A DNA stretch of 64,000 nucleotides from Actinotalea endophytica (GTDB lineage Bacteria > Actinomycetota > Actinomycetes > Actinomycetales > Cellulomonadaceae), in the NCBI RefSeq assembly GCF_025717005.1, contig NZ_JAOVZU010000008.1:1-64000 (forward strand). Direction: 5' to 3'. The position numbers and the translations under genes are program-made. Shown here piece by piece: positions 32,645 through 40,171 of this stretch (position 1 is the first letter of the stretch; each line of letters begins with the position of its first letter). The notes below the pieces were generated by a model that saw only the letters and a list, made by a program, of their open reading frames with translations, had not been told where the DNA came from and searched no databases.

Positions 32645-33417
32645 CGGGCACCACCGTCCCGGCGCACCCCGGTGATCGCCGCGATGATCTGCTCGTAGCT
32701 CGCGGTGTCGGCGTCGAACTCGCCGTTGAGCCGGCCACGGCGCAGCACGACGACCCGGTCCGCGACGGCCTGCACGTCCACCAGGTTCTGGCTCACCAGC
32801 ACCACGCCGAAGCCGTTGTCCCGCACGCGCTCGATCAGCCTGAGCACCTCGGCGGTCTGGGTCACCCCGAGCGATGCGGTCGGCTCGTCGAGGACCAGCA
32901 CACGCGGCTCGCCGAGCAGGGCACGCGCGATCGCGACCGCCTGGCGCTGGCCGCCGGACAGGCTCGCGAGCGGGACCCGCACCGAGGGGACCCGGACTGC
33001 GAGCTGGGCCAGCAGCCGCCAGGCGTCGCGCTCCATGGCGACCTCGTCCAGCAGCGGTCCGTGCCGGATCTCCTGCCCGAGGAACAGGTTCTCGACCACG
33101 TCGAGGTCCTCGCACAGCGCGAGGTCCTGGAACACGGTGGCGATACCCAGCCCACGGGCCAGGCCCGGCGAGGTGAGCTGGGTCTCGCGGCCGTCCACGA
33201 CGACCTCGCCCGCGTCCGGCACGAGCACACCCGACATCACGCCCACCAGGGTCGACTTGCCCGCACCGTTGTCGCCGACCACCGCGACGACCTCGTGCGG
33301 CCGCACGTCGAGGTCGACGTCCACCAGCGCCCGCACCGCGCCGTAGGAGTGGCTGATGCCGCGCAACGTGAGTGCGGCAGGCTCGTCGAGCACGTCGCCG
33401 GACCCCGGCACGCTCAT
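32641..33417 (-). CDS. sugar ABC transporter ATP-binding protein (single domain)
   Basis: A 258-residue ATPase: Walker A VVGDNGAGKSTLV, Q-loop TVFQDLALCEDLDVVENLFLG, signature LSGGQRQAVAIARALL, Walker B VLVLDEPTASLG, and SQNLVDVQAVADRV in place of the switch histidine motif (Gln at the usual His region). Monosaccharide systems such as XylG and RbsA normally have two fused ATPase domains (about 500 residues); this one has a single domain, as in several actinobacterial XylF-type systems, and must work as a homodimer. Coupled to both neighbours by 4-base overlaps. Confidence 0.93.
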   Translation of the reverse strand: MSVPGSGDVLDEPAALTLRGISHSYGAVRALVDVDLDVRPHEVVAVVGDNGAGKSTLVGVMSGVLVPDAGEVVVDGRETQLTSPGLARGLGIATVFQDLALCEDLDVVENLFLGQEIRHGPLLDEVAMERDAWRLLAQLAVRVPSVRVPLASLSGGQRQAVAIARALLGEPRVLVLDEPTASLGVTQTAEVLRLIERVRDNGFGVVLVSQNLVDVQAVADRVVVLRRGRLNGEFDADTASYEQIIAAITGVRRDGGAR

Positions 33418-34472
33418 CCCGACCCTCCCAGCAGCCCGAGCTCCTCGCACGCCTGGCGGTAGGGAGCGGTGCAGATCTGCTCCACCGTGTAGACCCCGCC
33501 GTCGACGATCACGTCGGCGACATCCTCCCGGGTCACGGCCACCGGGGCCAGCAGCACCGCGGGCACGCCGTCGACCCGCACCGACGAGGACGGCTCCTCA
33601 CCACGCGCCAGCCGCACGGCGAGCTCGGCCGCGGTGCGGGCCTGCTGGCTGATCGACTTGTAGACCGTCATCTCCTGGTCGCCGGCCACGATCCGTTGCA
33701 CCGCGGCGAGCTCGGCGTCCTGGCCGGTGACCGGCGGCACGGGGTTCAGGCCCGCACCGTGCAGCGCCGCGATCGCACCCGCCGCGGTGCCGTCGTTGGC
33801 GGCCAGCACCCCGACCACCCGGCCTGCGTACTGGGTGAGCTGGCCCTGGACCCACTCCTGGGCCTTGTCGGGACTCCAGTCGGGAGTGTCGTACGAGGCG
33901 AGCACGGCGACGCCCGAGGCCGGCAGCACGCGCGCGGCCCCCTCCTGCTGCGCGATCGCGTTCGGGTCGGTCGCGGCACCGTTCACCACCAGGATCCCCT
34001 GGTTCGGCTCGTGCCGACCGATCGCCGCGACCAGGGCCTCGGCCTGCAGCTCGCCCACCAGGCTCGCGTCGTACGCGACCAGGTAGTCCACCGGGGCGTC
34101 GGCGATGAACCGGTCGTACGCGATCACGCTCACCCCGCGGGACTCGGCCTGGGTCACGATGCTGCGCGCCGCGGAGGCGTCCACGGCGTCGAGCACGAGG
34201 ACTGCCGCGCCCTGGGTGAGCGCCGACTCGGCCTGGGCCTGCTGGGCGGCGGCATCCTGGGCGGCATTCGCGTAGAGCACGGTGCAGTCCGGGCACCGTT
34301 CGCCGACGACCTGCTCGAAGACCGGTCGGTCGATGCTCTCGTAGCGCGACGTCTTCGACTCCGGGAGCAGCAGCGCGATGGTCGGTCCGCCACCGCCCGA
34401 CGCCGGTGCCGTCGGGGCGCAGCCGACCAGCGCGAGCACGACCGCGACGGGCAGCCAGGCCCACCGCCTCAC
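33414..34472 (-). CDS. sugar-binding lipoprotein (XylF-like)
   Basis: A 352-residue periplasmic-type binding protein anchored as a lipoprotein: signal MRRWAWLPVAVVLALVGC with the lipobox cysteine at 18. The mature part is a type I fold (IALLLPESKTSRYESIDRPVF; AAVLVLDAVDASAARSIV; VIAYDRFIADAPVDYLVAYD; VGVLAANDGTAAGAI), matching xylose-type binding proteins in the AYDRxI and DNxxxG positions. An extra Cys pair ERCPDC and a C-terminal QICTAPYRQACEE may form disulfides. Xylose or a related sugar is the likely ligand; unproven. Confidence 0.92.
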   Translation of the reverse strand: MRRWAWLPVAVVLALVGCAPTAPASGGGGPTIALLLPESKTSRYESIDRPVFEQVVGERCPDCTVLYANAAQDAAAQQAQAESALTQGAAVLVLDAVDASAARSIVTQAESRGVSVIAYDRFIADAPVDYLVAYDASLVGELQAEALVAAIGRHEPNQGILVVNGAATDPNAIAQQEGAARVLPASGVAVLASYDTPDWSPDKAQEWVQGQLTQYAGRVVGVLAANDGTAAGAIAALHGAGLNPVPPVTGQDAELAAVQRIVAGDQEMTVYKSISQQARTAAELAVRLARGEEPSSSVRVDGVPAVLLAPVAVTREDVADVIVDGGVYTVEQICTAPYRQACEELGLLGGSG

Positions 34473-35665
34473 GTCAGAGCACCAGCGCCGATCGTGACCC
34501 CCACCTGGTGCGCGTCGAGGGCGAGCGCCAGGGCACCCCGCACCGCAGCGGCGCCCCGCAGCGCGGACACCTCGACCCGCACCGGACCCGGCTCGGCGTG
34601 CAGCGCGCGGTCCTGGATGGCCGCGCGCAAGGGTCCGAGCAGGACCTCGCCGGCCTCCGCGAGCTCACCGTCGACGACCACGATGTCCGGGTCGAGGATC
34701 GTGACCACGGTCGCCAGGGCCCGGCCGAGCCGGGCGCCGGCGTCACCGACCACCCGGGTGCATGCGGCGTCGCCCGCCAGCGCACGACCCACGATGTCGC
34801 GCAGCGCGAGGTGGCCGTGGGTCGCCGCGAGTCGCGCCTGGAGTGCGGCGGAGCCGATCGACATCTCGAGGCAGCCCCGCAGCCCGCAGGGGCACTCCGG
34901 ACCGTCCTCGACGTCGAGCACGTGGCCGAGCTCGCCGGCCGCGCCACGCCGGCCGTGCACCAGACGACCCTCGACGACCAGGCCGAGGCCCACGCCGTGC
35001 GCGAGCCGGACGAGGGCGACGGTGGACATGCCGCGGGCCACGCCGAGCCTGGTCTCGGCGAGCGCCGCGAGGTTCGCGTCGTTGTCCACCAGCACCGGGA
35101 CGCCGATCCCGAGCCGGTCGGCCATGACGGCGGGCACGTGCAGACCCGCCCACCCGGGCAGGATCCACGGCGCGGTGACCCGGCCGGTGTGCACGTCGAC
35201 CGGAGCCGGGACACCGACACCGACCGCGAGCAGCTCCGACATGGGCGCCCCGACGGACTCCACGAGCTCGTCGACCAGCAGCGCGGCGCGATCCAGGCAG
35301 GCGTCGCCACGGTGCCCCGGCGGCAGCGGGAGGCGCTGCTCGGCCACCACCCGGTGGCTGACGTCCGCGAGCGCGACGCGCATCTGACGCTCACCGACGT
35401 GCACGCCCGCGACGAGTCCGAGGTTCCGCGCGAGGCTGACCTCCTGGGCGCGGCGGCCCGAGCGCGAGGTCGGGGTGGTCTGCAGCACGCCCGCCGCGGT
35501 CAGCTCCTTGACGATGTTGGAGACCGTCGCCGCGGACAGCCCGGTGACGCCGGCGAGCTCGATCTGGGTGATCGAGCCGCGCTCCTGGACGGCACCGATG
35601 ATCCGGGCCCGGTTCGCCTCACGCAACGACGACTGAGACCCGCCGGACGTCCGTTCGGTGGCCAC
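34469..35665 (-). CDS. ROK-family transcriptional regulator (XylR/NagC type)
   Basis: A 398-residue repressor from a GTG start. Residues 18-70 are a MarR-like winged helix (IIGAVQERGSITQIELA, then GLSAATVSNIVKELTAAGVL). The rest is the ROK sugar domain with VDNDANLAALAE, GHVLDVEDGPECPCGLRGCLE (the zinc-binding Cys motif complete) and GIGVPVLV-type sugar-site strands. It is the first gene of the sugar operon and divergent, by 68 bp, from a second sugar-binding lipoprotein gene, so it could control both. The inducer is presumably the sugar bound by the XylF-like protein. Confidence 0.92.
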   Translation of the reverse strand: MATERTSGGSQSSLREANRARIIGAVQERGSITQIELAGVTGLSAATVSNIVKELTAAGVLQTTPTSRSGRRAQEVSLARNLGLVAGVHVGERQMRVALADVSHRVVAEQRLPLPPGHRGDACLDRAALLVDELVESVGAPMSELLAVGVGVPAPVDVHTGRVTAPWILPGWAGLHVPAVMADRLGIGVPVLVDNDANLAALAETRLGVARGMSTVALVRLAHGVGLGLVVEGRLVHGRRGAAGELGHVLDVEDGPECPCGLRGCLEMSIGSAALQARLAATHGHLALRDIVGRALAGDAACTRVVGDAGARLGRALATVVTILDPDIVVVDGELAEAGEVLLGPLRAAIQDRALHAEPGPVRVEVSALRGAAAVRGALALALDAHQVGVTIGAGALT

Positions 35666-35733
35666 CTGTCGAGGATACCGCCGCGACCACAGCCGGCCGT
35701 GGGATGCTCGCGGGCAGACCCCGAGGAGGAGTG

Positions 35734-37014
35734 ATGGTGCTGCTCGGTCGGCGCACGCCGGCGACCCCGCGCAGGGCGGCGCTCGCTGCCGCGGCCGTCA
35801 CCGCCCTCCTGGCGACGGCGGCGTGCTCGGCCCCCGCCGCACCGGCCGAACCCGAGCCGACGAGCGGCACCGAGGTCGAGGTCTTCACCTGGTGGGCGTC
35901 CGGGCAGGAGAAGCTCGCGCTGGACACGCTGGTGCAGGCGTTCCGGGCCGAGCACCCCGAGGTCACCTACGTCGACGCGGCCGTCGCCGGGGGCGCCGGG
36001 TCGCTCGCGAAGGACGTGCTGGCGTCCCGGCTGGCCAACGGCGACCCGCCGGACACGTTCCAGGTGCACGGCGGTGCGGAGCTCGCCGCGCACGTCGCCG
36101 CGGGTGACGTGGCACCGCTGACCTCCCTGGTCGACGGGACCGGCCTCGCGGAGGCGCTCGGCCCCCAGGTCCGAGACCTGGTCAGCGTGGACGGCACGGT
36201 GTACGCGATCCCGGTCGACGTGCACCGGGCGAACCTGCTGTGGGCCAACAGCGACGTGCTGGTCGAGGCCGGCCTGGACCCGAGCGCGACCTACCCTGAC
36301 CTGCAGTCCTGGTTCGACGCGCTCGCCGCGGTGCGCGCCGCCGGCTACGTGCCGCTCGCACTCGGCTCGGCGTGGACGCAGGTGCACCTGCTCGAGGTGG
36401 TGCTGCTCGCCCGGCTCGGGGCCGAGGCGTACGCGGGCCTGTGGGACGGCAGCACCGACGCGATGTCGCCCGCCGTCGCCTCGGCGGTCGGCGACTTCGC
36501 GACCCTGCTCAGCTTCACGAACGCCAACCGCAGCTCACTGGACTGGGAGGACGCCGCCGGGCTGGTCGCCGGCGGTGACGCGGCGTTCACCGTGATGGGC
36601 GACTGGGCCCTGCCGGCCCTTGGCGCGCCGGTCGTGCGGGCCGCGTTCCCGGGGACCGACGGCGTCTACGACATGGTGCTCGACGCCTTCACCGCACCGG
36701 TCGGCGCCGAGCACCCCGACGGCGCACAGGCCTGGCTGAGCACGGTGGCCGGCGCGCAGGCCCAGGCGGCCTTCGCGAACGTCAAGGGCGCGATCCCGGC
36801 GCGATCGGACATCGCCCCGTCCGCGCTCGCCGCCTACCCGCGCTCGGCGACCGAGACGTTCCGCTCGGCGATCCTCGTGCCGTCGCTCGCGCACGGCATG
36901 GCGGTGTCGCCGGAGGCCCTGGACGAGATCACCCGGGTGACCGGCCTGGTCTCCCGGGGCGAGGCGTCCACCAGCCGGCTCCAGGCCGCGCTCGCCCAGG
37001 CGGTCTCGGGCTGA
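35734..37014 (+). CDS. extracellular solute-binding lipoprotein (family 1), orphan
   Basis: A 426-residue protein from the ATG at 35734, just behind a GAGGAG ribosome site. Lipoprotein signal with ATAAC lipobox, cysteine at 31. Fold and motifs (VEVFTWWASGQEKLALDTLVQAF; DPPDTFQVHGGAEL; WANSDVLVEAGLDPSA; FTVMGDWALPALG) match family 1 oligosaccharide/glucose-type binding proteins such as GtsA. No permease or ATPase genes of the matching (MalFGK-like) type lie nearby, so it must dock to a transporter encoded elsewhere. It is divergent from the ROK regulator. Confidence 0.92.
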   Translation: MVLLGRRTPATPRRAALAAAAVTALLATAACSAPAAPAEPEPTSGTEVEVFTWWASGQEKLALDTLVQAFRAEHPEVTYVDAAVAGGAGSLAKDVLASRLANGDPPDTFQVHGGAELAAHVAAGDVAPLTSLVDGTGLAEALGPQVRDLVSVDGTVYAIPVDVHRANLLWANSDVLVEAGLDPSATYPDLQSWFDALAAVRAAGYVPLALGSAWTQVHLLEVVLLARLGAEAYAGLWDGSTDAMSPAVASAVGDFATLLSFTNANRSSLDWEDAAGLVAGGDAAFTVMGDWALPALGAPVVRAAFPGTDGVYDMVLDAFTAPVGAEHPDGAQAWLSTVAGAQAQAAFANVKGAIPARSDIAPSALAAYPRSATETFRSAILVPSLAHGMAVSPEALDEITRVTGLVSRGEASTSRLQAALAQAVSG

Positions 37015-37021
37015 GCGACGG

Positions 37022-38056
37022 TCACCGGCCGACGAGCTGTCGGCTCACCATGCTCTCGGCTGCGGCGAGGATCGCTTCCTCCGCGGGCCGCGGCTCCCAG
37101 CCCAGGATGCGACGGGCCTTCTGGTTGGAGGTCTGCTTCCGGTGGCCGAGGTCGGGCACGAGCGCCCGGAACCGCGGGGAGAAGACCGCTGCGAGGCGCA
37201 CGACGACGTCCGGGATCGTGCGGGTCGGCACCCGAGCGGCGTCGCCGCCGAGGTTGCTGCGCAGGATCGCTCCGATCTCGCCGAGCGCGACGACCGGGCC
37301 GTTGGAGAGCAGGAACCGCTGGCCGGCCGCTGCCGGCACCGTGATCGCCGCGACGTGTGCTGCCGCGACGTCCCGCACGTCCACGATCGGCAGGTACATG
37401 TCGGGGAGGCGGGGCATCGCGCCCGCGAGCATGCCCCGGACGATCCCGTTCGATCCGGAGATGTCGTCGCCCATGACGGGGCCCATCACGGCGACCGGAA
37501 GCATGGTCGTGAGCTCCATGGAACCGCCGTCGGACGCCACGAGGTCCCAGGCCGCGCGCTCGGCCAGGGTCTTGCTCTTCGCGTAGGCGTCGACGCCCGG
37601 CCCGTCGAGGTCCGACCAGTCGTCGTCGGTGAAGACGCGCCCGTCGTGCGGGTGCCCCCAGCTCACCGCGTGGAACGCCGACGTCAGGACGACGCGGCGC
37701 ACGCCCGCGTCGCGTGCGGCCCGGAGCACCCGGACCGTTCCGTCCACCGCGGGCTCGATGACCCGCCGCTCGTCGTCGACATGGCCCGGGACGACCGGTG
37801 AGGCGACGTGGACGACCGTGTCGACGCCGGCGACCGCCGCACCCCACCCGGCGTCGTCGAGCAGGTCGGCCGCGACGAAGGTCAGCCGGTCGCCCCGCGT
37901 CATGCCGGCGTCCCCGAGCACGCGGCGCACCGCGTCCTCACGGGCCAGGGAGCGCACGGTCGTGCGCACCGTGAACCCGGCGTCGAGCAGCTGAAGGATG
38001 ACGTGGCCGGCGACGAAGCCCGAGCCACCTGTGACGAGAACGGTCTGCGAGGTCAT
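37022..38056 (-). CDS. NAD(P)-dependent extended SDR (dihydroflavonol-reductase-like)
   Basis: A 344-residue extended short-chain dehydrogenase. The Rossmann motif is VTGGSGFVAGHVI (residues 8-20); catalytic Ser and YxxxK are in LTSAFHAVSWGH and VDAYAKSKTLAE. Similar proteins are aldehyde/ketone reductases or epimerases of the anthocyanidin/dihydroflavonol-reductase branch; substrate unknown. It is divergent from the MmyB-type regulator gene, 102 bp away, and is probably its target. Confidence 0.92.
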   Translation of the reverse strand: MTSQTVLVTGGSGFVAGHVILQLLDAGFTVRTTVRSLAREDAVRRVLGDAGMTRGDRLTFVAADLLDDAGWGAAVAGVDTVVHVASPVVPGHVDDERRVIEPAVDGTVRVLRAARDAGVRRVVLTSAFHAVSWGHPHDGRVFTDDDWSDLDGPGVDAYAKSKTLAERAAWDLVASDGGSMELTTMLPVAVMGPVMGDDISGSNGIVRGMLAGAMPRLPDMYLPIVDVRDVAAAHVAAITVPAAAGQRFLLSNGPVVALGEIGAILRSNLGGDAARVPTRTIPDVVVRLAAVFSPRFRALVPDLGHRKQTSNQKARRILGWEPRPAEEAILAAAESMVSRQLVGR

Positions 38057-38158
38057 GGCTCCAGGGTCGGTCCGGCGTGCACCGGGTGGCAGTACCCCGC
38101 CGTTCCTAGGAGTACGGGGACCAGGATCGACGGCGGCGGCGGCAGCTAGCGTGAGGAC

Positions 38159-38992
38159 ATGGCCGACGAGTCGAACCGCCTGGGCGCGTTCCTGCGTGCC
38201 CGCCGGGCGCTCGTGCAGCCGGACCAGGTCGGCATCACGGCGCTCGGCGCCCGACGCGTCGCGGGACTGCGCCGCGAAGAGGTGGCGATGCTGGCCGGGA
38301 TCAGCGCGGACTACTACCTGCGACTGGAGCAGGGGCGCGACCGGCGACCGTCGCTGCAGGTGCTCGGGGCCATCGCGACCGCGCTGCAGCTCGACGACGA
38401 GGGCACCGACTACCTCCTCGGCCTCGGGGCCGAGAAGCCCCGTCGGGTACGCCGGGTCAGACGCGAGGTCGTGCCGCGCGGCACGCTGAGCCTGGTGCAG
38501 ACGCTCCCCCTGCCGGCCTTCGTCGAGGGCAGGTACCTCGACGTCCTCGCCGCCAACGCCCTCGCGGTGGCTCTGTCACCGCGGTTGGCCGTGGGCGGGA
38601 ACCGGCTGCGCGACGTCTTCCTCGACCCCGAGGAGCAGGCGATGTTCCCGCAGTCGGAGCGCGCCGCGGCGGCGTTGATCGCCGGCTTCCGCGCCTCGGT
38701 CGGCTCCGACGCGGACGACCCCAGGGTGATCGAGCTCGTCGGGGAGCTCTCGGTGGCCAGTCCCCTGTTCCGGCGGCTCTGGGCACGCCACGACGTCGGG
38801 CCACGGCAGGGTGGGCTGGTCACGTTCGCCCACCCCCAGGTGGGCGAGCTCCGGCTGAACCGGGAGAAGCTCCTGATCGGCGGTACCGACCGGATGACCC
38901 TGGTGATCTACCACGCTGACCCGGGCAGCGAGGCCGCGGAGAAGCTCGCGCTGCTGGCCTCGATGGCGGCGACGCGGGTCGGTCAGGACTAG
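38159..38992 (+). CDS. XRE-family regulator with MmyB-like ligand domain
   Basis: A 277-residue regulator. Residues 8-75 are a Xre helix-turn-helix (GAFLRARRALVQPDQVG and the family hallmark RRVAGLRREEVAMLAGISADYYLRLEQGRDRRPS, given here in outline). Residues 105-265 are the MmyB-like PAS-type ligand domain (FVEGRYLDVLAANALAVALSP; GELRLNREKL). These regulators usually repress a divergent oxidoreductase gene, here the SDR next door. The 102-bp gap contains an inverted ACCCCG/CGGGGA pair around a CCTAGG centre that could be the operator. Confidence 0.92.
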   Translation: MADESNRLGAFLRARRALVQPDQVGITALGARRVAGLRREEVAMLAGISADYYLRLEQGRDRRPSLQVLGAIATALQLDDEGTDYLLGLGAEKPRRVRRVRREVVPRGTLSLVQTLPLPAFVEGRYLDVLAANALAVALSPRLAVGGNRLRDVFLDPEEQAMFPQSERAAAALIAGFRASVGSDADDPRVIELVGELSVASPLFRRLWARHDVGPRQGGLVTFAHPQVGELRLNREKLLIGGTDRMTLVIYHADPGSEAAEKLALLASMAATRVGQD

Positions 38993-39030
38993 CCGGTCAG
39001 GACTGACCGGTCAGGACTGACCGGTCAGGA
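38981..39030. repeat. 14-bp palindromic tandem repeat between convergent genes
   Basis: GGTCAGGACTGACC repeats from 38981, 38995, 39009 and 39023 (the last copy partial; the first has TAG in place of TGA). Each unit is itself a palindrome (GGTCAG/CTGACC). The array spans the stop codons of both convergent genes (38992 and 39025), so it can form hairpins that terminate both transcripts and also sets their last codons. Confidence 0.9.
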
Positions 39031-39996
39031 GAAGCGGGCGACCAGCTCGTCGAAGGCCGCGTCGAGCTCCGGATCCGGCGCGGGGGCGTGGCTCTGCGCC
39101 CAGGCGACGATCTCCCGCGCGCCGGCCGCGAACGTCGTCGGCCGGGCCGGGAACGGTGCGAGCGAGCGGACCCGGGCGTTGTCGAAGACCATCGAGTGGG
39201 CGCGGTCACCGAGCAGACCCGGGCCGAGGTCGGGCAGCCGCCGGGCGATCGTGTCGGACGGGACGTGCACGATCCGGGCCGTGGTGCCGGCCGCCGCCGC
39301 GAGCGTGCGGTAGATCGAGTCCCAGGTGGGTGCCTCGTCCCCGGTGATGTGGAAGGCCTCGCCGACGGCGCGCTGCTCGCCGAGCAGGCCGACGAGCACC
39401 TCCGCCACGTCCCGGGCGTGCGTGAGGGTCCACTGCGTGGTCCCGTCGCCGTGGACCACGACCGGCGCTCCGCGGAGCAGCCGTGCCAGGTCGGTCCACC
39501 CGCCCAGGGTCGGCGAGGAAGCCTCGTCGTAGGTGTGCGAGGGCCGGACGACGGTCACCGGGAACCCGTCCCGGCGGAACGCGCCGAACACGACCTCCTC
39601 GGCGGCGATCTTGTTGCGGGAGTACTCCCAGAACGGGTTCGCCAGCGTCGTGGCCTCGGTGATCGGCAGCCAGGTCGGTGGCGTGCGGTAGGCCGAGGCC
39701 GAGGAGATGAGGACGTACTGGTCGGTCCGTCCCGACCAGGTCGCCACCGCACCCTCGGCGTCGGACGCCGTGAACGCGACGAAGTCGACCACCGCGTCGA
39801 ACCGCTCGCCGCCGACGGCCTGCTCCACCGCCTGCTGGTCGCGCCCGTCACCGTGCAGCACGCGCGCGCCGTCGGGAGCGGGGCGCACCTCGGAGGATCC
39901 CCGGTTGAGCAGGGTCACCTCGATCCCGCGGGCGAGCGCGGCACGCGCCACGGCTGCGCTGATGATCCCGGTCCCGCCGACCAGCAGGATCCTCAT
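39025..39996 (-). CDS. NAD-dependent epimerase/SDR
   Basis: A 323-residue extended SDR starting at the ATG at 39994-39996, behind a GGAGG ribosome site; a longer frame upstream lacks such a signal. Rossmann motif LLVGGTGIISAAVARAAL; catalytic region SSASAYRTP and YSRNKIAAEE (YxxxK). The ILLVGGTGIIS start and the later HAxDVAEVLVGLL-like segment resemble CSP41/NAD-epimerase proteins acting on nucleotide sugars. Substrate not known. It lies between the MmyB-type regulator (convergent) and the amylopullulanase. Confidence 0.9.
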   Translation of the reverse strand: MRILLVGGTGIISAAVARAALARGIEVTLLNRGSSEVRPAPDGARVLHGDGRDQQAVEQAVGGERFDAVVDFVAFTASDAEGAVATWSGRTDQYVLISSASAYRTPPTWLPITEATTLANPFWEYSRNKIAAEEVVFGAFRRDGFPVTVVRPSHTYDEASSPTLGGWTDLARLLRGAPVVVHGDGTTQWTLTHARDVAEVLVGLLGEQRAVGEAFHITGDEAPTWDSIYRTLAAAAGTTARIVHVPSDTIARRLPDLGPGLLGDRAHSMVFDNARVRSLAPFPARPTTFAAGAREIVAWAQSHAPAPDPELDAAFDELVARFS

Positions 39997-40107
39997 GGGC
40001 TCGACCTCCTCGGTGTGGCGCGGGCTCCGTCCGCACGCGTGACCCATCCTCACGTGCCGGCGCCCCGGCCGCCTCCGTGGGGTCGGCGCAGGGACCGGTC
40101 GACTCCA

Positions 40108-40154
40108 CGTGACCAGGCGCGCGACGCCTGGCCGGCATCGCGCGCCTGGTCACG
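40108..40154 (-). terminator. 17-bp hairpin after the amylopullulanase gene
   Basis: CGTGACCAGGCGCGCGA (40108-40124) pairs perfectly with TCGCGCGCCTGGTCACG (40138-40154) over a 13-nt loop. It starts 18 bp past the stop codon at 40172. No U-tract, but the stem is the longest perfect one in the window. Confidence 0.8.
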
Positions 40155-40171
40155 GGCGCTCGGCGGGCGCG

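Noticed and set aside
30744-35665. Naming the sugar operon xylFGH outright
   Set aside because: The XylF/XylH resemblance is good, but no xylose isomerase or kinase is nearby and the ATPase has one domain, so the sugar is left open.
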